Assembly (NCBI GenBank): GCA_902630715.1
Contig: CACOVO010000005.1
Location: forward strand, 1-64,000
DNA from: an uncultured SAR86 cluster bacterium
GTDB lineage: Bacteria > Pseudomonadota > Gammaproteobacteria > Magnimaribacterales > Magnimaribacteraceae
DNA: 64,000 bases
Direction: 5' to 3'
Shown here: piece by piece, positions 52,486-60,360 of the stretch
How positions within the stretch are numbered: position 1 is the stretch's first letter
How the letters are laid out: every line of letters starts with the position of its first letter
Notes under the pieces: generated by a model
Told to the model about the DNA's origin: nothing
The model's input: the letters and a program-made list of their open reading frames with translations, nothing else
Databases searched by the model: none
Made by a program: the position numbers and the translations under genes

Positions 52486-54228
52486 TTACATTTCTTGAGG
52501 AGACGAAATACCCAATATACTGAGGCCATTATAGATTACTTGCTTAATTCCGCTCAGGAGAAATAGCCTAGAATTCTTTAGATCCTCATCATCAATAAGA
52601 AATTTTTCGCTATTGTAATAACTATGAAAAGTGCTCGCTAAGTCCCGGAGGTAATAGCATAGAAGATGAGGTTCTCTTGCATCTGCTGCCCTTGAAATTA
52701 TGTCAGGATATTGTTTCAACATTTTCTGAATTTCAATTTCTTTATCAGAATCCAATAATTCCAATTTTGAATTTTTAAAATTTAATGGTTCTGAATCTGC
52801 CTTCCTCAGAACGCTACAAATGCGTGCATGTGCATATTGTATGTAATATAACGGATTATCTTTAGATTGCTCTTTAGCCAAGTCCAGATCAAATTCTAGA
52901 TGCTGATCAGATTTTCTATTTATATAAAAGAACCTTGCTGCTTCTGAAGAAACTTCATCTATTAATTCTCTCAATGTAATAAATTCACCGCTTCGAGTTG
53001 ACATACTTACTCTTTTACCGCTTCTTACTAAATTTGCAAACTGGATAAAAACTACTTCGAGTTTTTCTATATTTCGATCACATGCTTCCATCGAGGCTTT
53101 TATTCTTGGAAAGTAACCGTGATGATCTGATCCCCAGATATTAATTATTTTGTTATATGCACGATCATATTTATTAAGATGATAGGCAAAATCGGTCGCA
53201 AAGTATGTGTATTCGCCATTGCCTCTTTTCAAAACTCTATCTTTATCATCACCAAATTCAGTTGATCTAAACCAAATTGCATCATCCTTGGTATATACAT
53301 GTCCCTTTCTATCTAATTCAGCTATAGATTTATCTAACTGATTAGTATTCGAATTCTCATCGAAAAGGGAAGACTCAGAAAACCACTTATTATGATTTAC
53401 TCCAAAATCAAATAAGTCTTTTTCAATTAAATCTAAAATTTCTTTTAAGGCAAATTCTTTGATGAATACAAAATCTTCTCCAATTTCGTCCTTGATTTCA
53501 TCAATGATTCTATCGATAAATTCTTCGCTCTCTTCCGAATCATTTCTGAAGAGATTTTTGGTATTTTTTACAACTGTATATAGCTTATCAGATTTAGTAT
53601 CTGCCAGTTTTTTCGCTATTGAAACGAGGTAGTCGCCTTGATAGCCACTTTCTATCATTGTAATTTTTTTATCAAAAATTTGAGCATATCTAATCCATAG
53701 ACTTACGGCTAGTATGTTCATTTGCCTTCCAAAATCATTGATGTAGTACTCTTCATCAACTTCATAACCTGCTTCTTTTAGTAGACTGGCAAGAACAGAT
53801 CCGAATACAGCTCCTCTACCGTGTCCAACATGAAGAGGCCCCGTTGGATTGCTTGAAACATATTCGATCAAAATTGTTTCTTTGTTAGGTTTTTGCTTTC
53901 CAAATCTCTCTTTATCAGAAAAAATTTCTTGAAGGATCTTATTATGCGATTCCTTTGAAAGGTAAAAGTTAATAAAGCCTGGCCCGGCAATATCGACTTT
54001 GACAATCTCCTTATTAGTAATAAATTCTTCTTTAATTTCGTTAGCGATTTCTTTGGGATTTTTATTTAGAGGCTTTGCTAAAACTAGTGCTATATTCGAA
54101 GCTAAGTCGCCATGTGCTTTGTCTTTATTTTCTTGAATGTTGACTAACAGGTTCTCAGTATCTATTTCAAAGCTACCATATAAGTCGCCTACTATCCCTT
54201 TAAGAATTTCCTGAATTTTGTCTTTCAT
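52486..54228 (-). CDS. argS: Arginyl-tRNA synthetase
   Basis: 580 residues, class I synthetase. The HIGH equivalent is HVGHGRG in PTGPLHVGHGRGAVFGS, the KMSKS-like loop is KRVSMSTRSGEF, and the C-terminal anticodon domain holds YIQYAHARICSVLRKA. It charges tRNA-Arg. The N-terminal Add1 domain is complete. It starts with ATG six bases after the efp stop. In many gammas argS is beside cell-division or priA genes; here it heads the yggS-proC-yggT run. Confidence 0.97.
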   Translation of the reverse strand: MKDKIQEILKGIVGDLYGSFEIDTENLLVNIQENKDKAHGDLASNIALVLAKPLNKNPKEIANEIKEEFITNKEIVKVDIAGPGFINFYLSKESHNKILQEIFSDKERFGKQKPNKETILIEYVSSNPTGPLHVGHGRGAVFGSVLASLLKEAGYEVDEEYYINDFGRQMNILAVSLWIRYAQIFDKKITMIESGYQGDYLVSIAKKLADTKSDKLYTVVKNTKNLFRNDSEESEEFIDRIIDEIKDEIGEDFVFIKEFALKEILDLIEKDLFDFGVNHNKWFSESSLFDENSNTNQLDKSIAELDRKGHVYTKDDAIWFRSTEFGDDKDRVLKRGNGEYTYFATDFAYHLNKYDRAYNKIINIWGSDHHGYFPRIKASMEACDRNIEKLEVVFIQFANLVRSGKRVSMSTRSGEFITLRELIDEVSSEAARFFYINRKSDQHLEFDLDLAKEQSKDNPLYYIQYAHARICSVLRKADSEPLNFKNSKLELLDSDKEIEIQKMLKQYPDIISRAADAREPHLLCYYLRDLASTFHSYYNSEKFLIDDEDLKNSRLFLLSGIKQVIYNGLSILGISSPQEM

Positions 54229-54233
54229 TAGGG

Positions 54234-54797
54234 TTATTTTCTGCCTTGGTATTCACCACTTCTAGTATCAATTGTCACTATCTCACCTTCAGATACAAAA
54301 AGCGGTACTTTAATTATTGCACCAGTTGACAAAGTAGCTGGTTTCGAACCCCCTGTTGCAGTATCTCCCTTAACTCCAGGATCTGTTTGAGTGATTTCTA
54401 AATCTACAAAAGTTGGAGCTACAACAGAGATTGGTTGATCATTCCACAAAAGCACTTTGCAGACGTCCTCTTCAGTAACCCATTTATCATTATCCCCAAT
54501 TATTTTGCTATCAATAGGTATTTGCTCATAAGTTTCAGGATGCATGAAAACCCAGGAATTTCCGTCATTATAAAGGAATTGCATATCCAGCTCTTCAACG
54601 TCTGCAGCTTCAAGAGATTCGCCTACTTTGCAAGTTTTTTCGCCAACTCTGTTAGTTAAATAGTTTCTAAACTTGATTTTGCTAAATGCTTGACCTTTTC
54701 CTGGTTTATTAAATTCTTCTTCGATTATCACACAGGGATCACCGTCAATTATTAACTTTAAACCGACTTTGAAATCGCTTGTCGTATAAGATACCAA
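54234..54797 (-). CDS. efp: Translation elongation factor P
   Basis: 187 residues. EF-P relieves ribosome stalling at polyproline. Lys34 in NKPGKGQAF is the position modified by EpmA/EpmB in E. coli; no epm gene is in the window, so its modification is unknown. The start is TTG at 54797 with AGGTAG upstream. The three-domain length is normal. Nine bases separate it from psd. Confidence 0.95.
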   Translation of the reverse strand: MVSYTTSDFKVGLKLIIDGDPCVIIEEEFNKPGKGQAFSKIKFRNYLTNRVGEKTCKVGESLEAADVEELDMQFLYNDGNSWVFMHPETYEQIPIDSKIIGDNDKWVTEEDVCKVLLWNDQPISVVAPTFVDLEITQTDPGVKGDTATGGSKPATLSTGAIIKVPLFVSEGEIVTIDTRSGEYQGRK

Positions 54798-54806
54798 GAT
54801 TTCTAC

Positions 54807-55637
54807 CTATATGCTTTTTAATGAGATTAAGTTATCTCCAAATTTTACTAGCTTATTTTCTTTCAAGGAATCTAAATCTAGTTTATTTGAATCTTCAATT
54901 AAGATGATTACAGTAGAACCCATCTTAAAATAAGCTAGCTCTTCACCTTGTTTTTTAAAGGAATCTGACTCGGGGCCTTTTCTCCACTCCTCTATCAATT
55001 TTTTTCTAGAAGGTTTAATAGTTGTATTCCAATAGGGCACTATACTTCCAACAATTGATGCACCTACTGATACTAGAGAATAATTCGTTTGCTTTGATGA
55101 AATTTGTAAGACAGCCCTTTCGTTTTTAATGTAAAGGTTAGGTATCGAGTCTTGAGCTTTTTTGTTGACACTATAAAGATCTTCTCCCATGTGGTCAGAA
55201 TGGGTAATTTTTCCTTCTAAAGGACAATGAATTCTATGATAGTCTGTTGGAGCCAGATATATGGTGATAAAATAGCCGTCTTCATATCTTGATTGATAAC
55301 TATCTCCAATGAGTTCGCCAAGATCGTATTCATAATTTTTTGCCTGAATCAACTTTCTTTTTTTTATCAGACCATGATCAACAATTTCACCATCTACTGG
55401 CGAAATGAATGCGCTTTCTGATAAATCAATTATTCTTGCTCCTTCTTTTAATCTCCTAGTGAAAAAATCGTTGTAAGAAGCATAATGTTTATAATCCGAG
55501 TGGATGGCTTCGTTTAGATTGGGCTTATAAATCAATACAAATAATCTTATTAAAAGATTTTTTAGGAAAGGCACCTCGCTGGATGCTAAAAAACCAATTA
55601 GTAAAGTTAATAATTTATGAGGTACGAATCTCTGCAT
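54807..55637 (-). CDS. psd: Phosphatidylserine decarboxylase proenzyme
   Basis: 276 residues. Psd makes phosphatidylethanolamine and self-cleaves to form a pyruvoyl group. The cleavage site is seen as MGST with Ser241; SPVDGEIVDHG and APTDYHRIHCPLEGKI are conserved earlier. It is anchored to the inner membrane. The ATG shares one base with the stop of the DUF1295 gene upstream, so the two are coupled. Confidence 0.95.
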   Translation of the reverse strand: MQRFVPHKLLTLLIGFLASSEVPFLKNLLIRLFVLIYKPNLNEAIHSDYKHYASYNDFFTRRLKEGARIIDLSESAFISPVDGEIVDHGLIKKRKLIQAKNYEYDLGELIGDSYQSRYEDGYFITIYLAPTDYHRIHCPLEGKITHSDHMGEDLYSVNKKAQDSIPNLYIKNERAVLQISSKQTNYSLVSVGASIVGSIVPYWNTTIKPSRKKLIEEWRKGPESDSFKKQGEELAYFKMGSTVIILIEDSNKLDLDSLKENKLVKFGDNLISLKSI

Positions 55638-56413
55638 TATTTTTTATAAATAGTTAATAGTTTTGGAACAGATTCTCGATAACTTATATATTCAGGACTA
55701 TTTGATGCAATTTTATGTTCTATTTTGGGAACCAATTTTCCATAAATTATGTATACAAAAACCAAAAATCCAATAATAGACCATTCAGAGCCCACTGCAC
55801 CTAAGGAGAGAATTTGCAGTCCTAAAAAGAATAGTAATAAGCCTAAAAGATCTGGGTGTCTAGAATAAGCCCATGGACCCGTACTGATAAATAAAGTGGT
55901 TTTAGAAACATTATTCCTAATTTCCTTTTCGCTTATCACCTCAATTAGCATACCCGTAATACACAAAATAAGACCAAATAGATCTATTAAATTTAAAGCT
56001 GAGTAACCAGAAAGATAGTTCATAGAAAATGCTGAACCAAAACAAATAAACTGAAAAAAGGAAATTCTTAAGATCAGGCCTATTATCTTAAAAAACCTTT
56101 TATCCGAAATAGCCAATCTTATTGATTTTAAGAATTCCTCAAGCAATATTGCTTTGGAGGATTTATGCGAATTAAAAGACTTAAAGACCCAAATCATCAG
56201 TAATAGGTTTCCAAGAATTTGTCTACTGGAAATCTCAGAGATCTGGGCATAAAACTGAATAAACCAGCCAGACAATAAACTTAAAAGGACAGGAAGGAAG
56301 AGAAATCTCAAAAATGCTCTTGGGCTTTTTCTTTTTACGCATCTCAAAATGATCCCCATCATGACTAAGGAATTGATAAAAAAAAGTATTAACAGAAACT
56401 CAATATTTGACAT
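55637..56413 (-). CDS. DUF1295 / ICMT-like integral membrane protein
   Basis: 258 residues with six or more hydrophobic segments. The C-terminal part has the methyltransferase-like pattern GPWAYSRHPDLLGLLLF, then KIEHKIASNSPEYISYRESVP, as in DUF1295 and isoprenylcysteine/phospholipid methyltransferases of the same fold. Coupling to psd raises a role on phosphatidylethanolamine, but the family also contains steroid-reductase-like proteins, so this is only a suggestion. Confidence 0.75.
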   Translation of the reverse strand: MSNIEFLLILFFINSLVMMGIILRCVKRKSPRAFLRFLFLPVLLSLLSGWFIQFYAQISEISSRQILGNLLLMIWVFKSFNSHKSSKAILLEEFLKSIRLAISDKRFFKIIGLILRISFFQFICFGSAFSMNYLSGYSALNLIDLFGLILCITGMLIEVISEKEIRNNVSKTTLFISTGPWAYSRHPDLLGLLLFFLGLQILSLGAVGSEWSIIGFLVFVYIIYGKLVPKIEHKIASNSPEYISYRESVPKLLTIYKK

Positions 56414-56448
56414 CTACGAATATTTATTTAGCTACACTTTATTTGCCA

Positions 56449-56476
56449 TTGCAATGAACATGATTTAGTTTATAGT
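56449..56476 (+). promoter_or_regulatory. Candidate promoter of the TonB2 operon
   Basis: TTGCAA (56449-56454), 16-base spacer, TATAGT (56471-56476). The predicted transcription start near 56483 falls at the first base of the structured leader. Matches are 4/6 and 5/6 to sigma70 consensus. Confidence 0.45.
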
Positions 56477-56483
56477 TTAACCG

Positions 56484-56547
56484 TTCGCAAACGGGGAAGG
56501 TGAAATAATGTGCTTGCAAAACATGGAAGTTTCATCTACTTTGCGAA
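56484..56547 (+). promoter_or_regulatory. Structured RNA leader of the TonB2 operon
   Basis: Three nested helices stack in order: TTCGCAAA (56484-56491) with TTTGCGAA (56540-56547); TGAAA (56501-56505) with TTTCA (56530-56534); ATGT (56508-56511) with ACAT (56521-56524). A fourth pair GTTTAA (56475-56480)/TTAAAC (56552-56557) would enclose them if transcribed. I do not recognise it as a known riboswitch. Seen by pairing only; no conservation test was possible. Confidence 0.45.
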
Positions 56548-56555
56548 TAGTTTAA
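56508..56555 (+). CDS. Possible 15-residue leader peptide of the TonB2 operon
   Basis: ATG 56508 to TAA 56553-56555 encodes MCLQNMEVSSTLRIV. GGGGAAGG ends seven bases before the ATG, a strong Shine-Dalgarno sequence, placed in an internal loop of the leader structure. Translation would melt the inner and outer helices. The frame ends 27 bases before the DUF3450 gene. Could be a real regulatory peptide or chance. Confidence 0.4.
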   Translation: MCLQNMEVSSTLRIV

Positions 56556-56582
56556 ACAAGAATAAAGAATTAGGAGATAGCT

Positions 56583-57347
56583 ATGACGCGTCTTTGTAAA
56601 ATAGTCTTTGTGCTGGCTGGAATATCAATTTCAGGCACATCTTTTGGCGATCAAATCCAGCCTTTATTGGATGTAGGAGCTGAAAGGCAAATAGCAGAGA
56701 AGACATCTCAATCGAAAATTGATGAAATGGATGAACAAACTTCGGTAATAGTCAGCGAATTTAAAACCGTAAGTAAGCAGATAGAGGGTTTAAGAGTTTA
56801 TAACGCTCAAATGAGACAACAGATTCAACGTCAGGAAGAACGCCTGAAAGAAATTGATAGAACTTTGAAAGAAGCTCAAATAATGCAAAGACAGATTCCT
56901 CCTTTCACTAGAAGAATGCTTGCAGGGGTAGAGTCCTCTATCTTGCTTGATATGCCATTTCACTTGGCTGAGAGAAAAGAACGCATAGCCTTCGCTAAAG
57001 CTGCTCTTGATAATCCGACAGTATCGCCAGCAGAAGGCTTGAGGCAAGTACTTGAAGCATTCAATGTAGAGGCTGAATATGGTAGAAAAATCGATGCCTA
57101 TAAGGATAGCATTGTTATAGATGGAGAACTCATTGAGGGTAATATCCTCAGAGTTGGCAGATTGGCGATGGTTTTTCAAACAGCTGACGAAACACAAACT
57201 CTTGCATGGAACAATCAAACAAGATCTTGGGAAGCTCTAGATAATAGTTTCAGAAATCCTACTCGGAAAGGGCTAAGGATTGCAAATAAGTTAGCAACGG
57301 TTGATCTCATGGAATTACCTTTGCCAGCAGCAACGGAGGCTAACTAA
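56583..57347 (+). CDS. DUF3450 family periplasmic protein, first gene of TonB2 operon
   Basis: 254 residues. A signal peptide (about 1-22) is followed by a long coiled coil (about 40-110) and a C-terminal domain beginning near PPFTRRMLAG. This matches DUF3450, which is encoded before ttpC-exbB2-exbD2-tonB2 in Vibrio and other gammas. Its task in energy transduction is not established. AGGAGAT before the ATG is a good ribosome-binding site. ttpC starts one base after its stop. Confidence 0.88.
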   Translation: MTRLCKIVFVLAGISISGTSFGDQIQPLLDVGAERQIAEKTSQSKIDEMDEQTSVIVSEFKTVSKQIEGLRVYNAQMRQQIQRQEERLKEIDRTLKEAQIMQRQIPPFTRRMLAGVESSILLDMPFHLAERKERIAFAKAALDNPTVSPAEGLRQVLEAFNVEAEYGRKIDAYKDSIVIDGELIEGNILRVGRLAMVFQTADETQTLAWNNQTRSWEALDNSFRNPTRKGLRIANKLATVDLMELPLPAATEAN

Positions 57348-57348
57348 A

Positions 57349-58740
57349 ATGAAGTACTTAAAAGTTTATACTCTCTTTATTGGTCTTGGGCTGCTCTCTT
57401 CTTTCTCTTTTTCAGAAGAAGTAGAAGAAGACACAGTCCAGCCTTCTAATCCTCAGGAGTTGTTAGAAATAGTCAAACAAGGCCAGTTTGCAGATACCCA
57501 ACAACAAAGAGAGAGGGAAGCTCAGTTTCGAAATGAAAAAAATAAACAAGCTAAGCTCTTAGCAGATGCAAAGGATGAAAGGGCTCGACTTGAGAGAGAA
57601 GCTGCTAGGTTGGAGCAGAAGTTCGAAGCAAACGAGGCTTTACTGGTAGTTGCTGAAGAGCAGCTTAGGGAAAGACTTGGATCATTAAACGAGATATTTG
57701 GTCATTTAGCTGGTAATGCAACTGAAGCAAGAAATATCATGGAGCAATCAATAACTGCTGCCCAATTTGGTAAAGACAGGGAAGAGTTTATGACTGCTTT
57801 GGGATCTAAGATGAATGAAGGTATTAAGTTAGCCTCTATCGAGGAGCTTGAAACACTATGGTATGAACTTCAAAGGGAAATTAATGCCTCCGGTGAGGTA
57901 GTTAAGTTTAATACAGGGGTTATTACAGTAGACGGAAATGTAGAGGATAGAGATGTAGTAAGGATAGGAAACTTTAATGTAGTTTCTGATGGTCAATACC
58001 TTACATATTCTCCATCTCGAGGTGCATATTCTGAACTCCCATCTCAGCCAGCAGGAAGATATACTTCTCAAACTTCTGATATTCTTAGCGGAAATTCCTT
58101 TCCTGTTCAATTCGCTGTCGATCCTACCGGCCCGCAAGGAGGATCTCTTCTTGCAAGTTTGATATCAATGCCAAGTACATGGGGCAAAATGCAAGAAGGC
58201 GGATTTGTAGGGACTATTTTGCAAATAATCGGAGTTCTAGCCACTCTCCTCTTCATTTGGAGGTTTTATCAACTCTGGAATATGAGAGGTTCAGTAATGG
58301 CTCAAGCAAATTCTGCAACTCTCTCTGATGATAATGCTTTGGGTAGAATCCTTAGAATTGCTGAGGAAGACAAAGAAGCTGACACAGAAACTCTTGAGCT
58401 TAAGATGGCTGAGCAAATTCTTAAGGAAAGACCTAGTGTCGAGGGGTTAAATTGGGTTCTTAAAATCGTGTCTGTTGTAGCACCATTAATGGGTTTATTT
58501 GGAACTATTATCGGAATGATCGAAACTTTCACAATGATAACTTTATTTGGAACGGGCGATCCTAAGACAATGGCTAGCGGTATATCAACTGCACTTGTAA
58601 CAACTTGGTTAGGTTTAATGGTTGCAATACCTACTACCTTCATGTACGCGACTGTGAATAATATCTCAAGAGGAATATTAGGAACTATTGAAGAGCACAG
58701 CACAGGTATGGCCGCTAAACGATCAGAGGGAACAGAATAA
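57349..58740 (+). CDS. ttpC: TonB2-system accessory protein TtpC (MotA/TolQ/ExbB fusion)
   Basis: About 463 residues. ATG 57349 follows GGAGG; an in-frame ATG at 57301 lies inside the previous gene and is rejected. A signal peptide (1-20) precedes a periplasmic coiled coil (about 50-110) and a beta region; near residue 290 a membrane helix begins the ExbB/TolQ-type domain with PLMGLFGTIIGMIETF. In Vibrio TtpC is essential for TonB2-dependent uptake. It lies directly before exbB2. Confidence 0.9.
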   Translation: MKYLKVYTLFIGLGLLSSFSFSEEVEEDTVQPSNPQELLEIVKQGQFADTQQQREREAQFRNEKNKQAKLLADAKDERARLEREAARLEQKFEANEALLVVAEEQLRERLGSLNEIFGHLAGNATEARNIMEQSITAAQFGKDREEFMTALGSKMNEGIKLASIEELETLWYELQREINASGEVVKFNTGVITVDGNVEDRDVVRIGNFNVVSDGQYLTYSPSRGAYSELPSQPAGRYTSQTSDILSGNSFPVQFAVDPTGPQGGSLLASLISMPSTWGKMQEGGFVGTILQIIGVLATLLFIWRFYQLWNMRGSVMAQANSATLSDDNALGRILRIAEEDKEADTETLELKMAEQILKERPSVEGLNWVLKIVSVVAPLMGLFGTIIGMIETFTMITLFGTGDPKTMASGISTALVTTWLGLMVAIPTTFMYATVNNISRGILGTIEEHSTGMAAKRSEGTE

Positions 58741-58760
58741 AATTTATAAAGAAATAAAGG

Positions 58761-59285
58761 ATGCAATTTTTTTATAACTTTTCGGACGCCCTTTTTGCTT
58801 TCATGCAAAGAGGTGGCGACGTTCTTTATTTGATTGGACTGCTTGCTTTTGTAATGTGGTTTCTTATTTTTGAAAGAATGTGGTTTTATTTCTTTACTTA
58901 CAAGAATCATCTAAACATTTCAGTTGCTGAGTGGGAAAAAAGGCAAGATAAGTCTTCTTGGAATTCCAAAGCAATAAGAGATATGTTAATTTCTGAAAAT
59001 TCAATCAGGATTGATAAAAATCTCGGTTTGATAAAGATGTGTGTTGGTATCGCTCCTTTGTTTGGGCTATTTGGAACTATCACAGGAATGATAGAAGTAT
59101 TTCATCTTCTTGCAGTTACAGGCGGTGGAGATGCTAAAGCTATGGCTGGAGGTGTTTCTAGATCAACTATCCCAGCTATGGCGGGTTTAGCAGTTGCTTT
59201 AACCGGAACACTTGCAAACCAGTACTTAATAAATAAAGCACAAAAGGAAAAAGATTTACTAGTCGATCAATTGGTCGCTGAATAG
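58761..59285 (+). CDS. exbB: ExbB2-type proton channel subunit
   Basis: 174 residues with three membrane helices. The core APLFGLFGTITGMIEVFH and the TIPAMAGLAVALTGT helix are typical of ExbB/TolQ proton channels, which use the proton gradient to drive TonB. It is short for ExbB, as normal for ExbB2. The second ExbB-like protein of this operon is TtpC. Confidence 0.92.
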   Translation: MQFFYNFSDALFAFMQRGGDVLYLIGLLAFVMWFLIFERMWFYFFTYKNHLNISVAEWEKRQDKSSWNSKAIRDMLISENSIRIDKNLGLIKMCVGIAPLFGLFGTITGMIEVFHLLAVTGGGDAKAMAGGVSRSTIPAMAGLAVALTGTLANQYLINKAQKEKDLLVDQLVAE

Positions 59286-59295
59286 GAAATATATT

Positions 59296-59706
59296 ATGAG
59301 AAAATCACCAATAAGCAGTGCAGTAGCGGAAGAGGAAGATATAAATTTAACTCCAATGTTGGATGTTGTATTTATACTCCTAATCTTTTTTATTGTTACT
59401 GCAAATTTCATAAAAGAGCCTGGGCTAGAAGTTAATAGACCCGATGCGGAAACTTCAAATATTCAAGAGAATGCTGCAATTCTAATTGCAATTGGTGCAA
59501 CTAATGACATTTGGATCGATGGAAGGAGGGTGGATGTTAGACAGGTTAAGGCCAATGTAACTAAGTTACTTGCAGATAATCCTCAGGGTTCAGTTGTTAT
59601 TCAAGCCGATGAAAAAGCTCAAGCAGACGCTATAATACAAGTAATGGATCAATCTAGAGAAGCAGGAGTTTACGCGATATCTTTAGCCTCTGAACCGAAA
59701 TTTTAA
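59296..59706 (+). CDS. exbD: ExbD2-type energy-transduction subunit
   Basis: 136 residues with one N-terminal membrane helix. D23 in LTPMLDVVFILLIFF is the conserved proton-linked Asp of ExbD/TolR. The periplasmic part has the ExbD-type ILIAIGA and VVIQADEKAQ strands. AGGAA lies before the ATG; ten bases separate it from exbB. Confidence 0.93.
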   Translation: MRKSPISSAVAEEEDINLTPMLDVVFILLIFFIVTANFIKEPGLEVNRPDAETSNIQENAAILIAIGATNDIWIDGRRVDVRQVKANVTKLLADNPQGSVVIQADEKAQADAIIQVMDQSREAGVYAISLASEPKF

Positions 59707-59712
59707 AAATTG

Positions 59713-60354
59713 ATGGGTTTTTTTGCAGAACAAAATTTAAAGATGTTGGGAGCAACCCTCTCAGGCTCTCTTTTGTTGACAGTAGCTATATTCTACATAA
59801 TGCAAGCTCTTATTGACGTAGGGGATGTTGAACTTGATGATAAGGCTATAAAGATTGTCGATGTCACGATGCCAGAGAGAGAGCTCGAGCTTTTGATGGA
59901 TATGGAGCGGCCTCAAGAAGAAGAGCCGCCGCCCGAAACGATGCCTCCTGAATTTGATATGACTCCTCCTGCGGATTTAGACACTTCGGCAGCTAGACCT
60001 AATTTAGGTTTTAAAGGAAAAAAGGCCGGCGTATTTGCTGATGGATCCTATGTACCTATTTTCCAAGTTCCTCCTGTTTATCCAAGACGAGCCTTAGAGA
60101 GAGGAATCGAAGGGTGTGTAATGCTAAAATTCACTGTTACAAAAGTTGGGTCAACAAGAGCACCTGAAGTAGAGTGGTCGATACCACCGGGAATTTTTGA
60201 CAGAGCCGCGATGAGATCAGCTCTAAAATACAAATATAAGCCTCAGATTAGGGATGGAGAGGCTATCGAGGTACCGAACGTAAGAACTATTATTGTTTTC
60301 AAGATAGATGAACCTGGCAAGCCTGCCGACTATACTCCTGAAGGATGTGCATAG
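59713..60354 (+). CDS. tonB: TonB2-type energy transducer
   Basis: 213 residues from ATG 59713 (TTG 59710 directly before it is less likely). A membrane helix at about 9-29 is followed by an acidic, Pro-rich spacer (EEEPPPETMPPEF) and a C-terminal TonB domain with PPVYPRRALERGIEGCVMLK. The short spacer fits TonB2 proteins. TonB links the ExbB/ExbD motor to outer-membrane receptors for iron complexes, vitamins or glycans; no receptor is in the window. Confidence 0.93.
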   Translation: MGFFAEQNLKMLGATLSGSLLLTVAIFYIMQALIDVGDVELDDKAIKIVDVTMPERELELLMDMERPQEEEPPPETMPPEFDMTPPADLDTSAARPNLGFKGKKAGVFADGSYVPIFQVPPVYPRRALERGIEGCVMLKFTVTKVGSTRAPEVEWSIPPGIFDRAAMRSALKYKYKPQIRDGEAIEVPNVRTIIVFKIDEPGKPADYTPEGCA

Positions 60355-60360
60355 AAACTT

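Noticed and set aside
52482-52529. Upstream in-frame start for yggS
   Set aside because: It would overlap argS by 44 bases and make the protein longer than the family; the GTG at 52481 fits better.
56492-56512. GGGGAAGGTGAAAT resembling part of a cobalamin riboswitch
   Set aside because: The rest of the cobalamin consensus (a CCGC-ACTGT-like box and the downstream segments) is missing and the pairing pattern is different.
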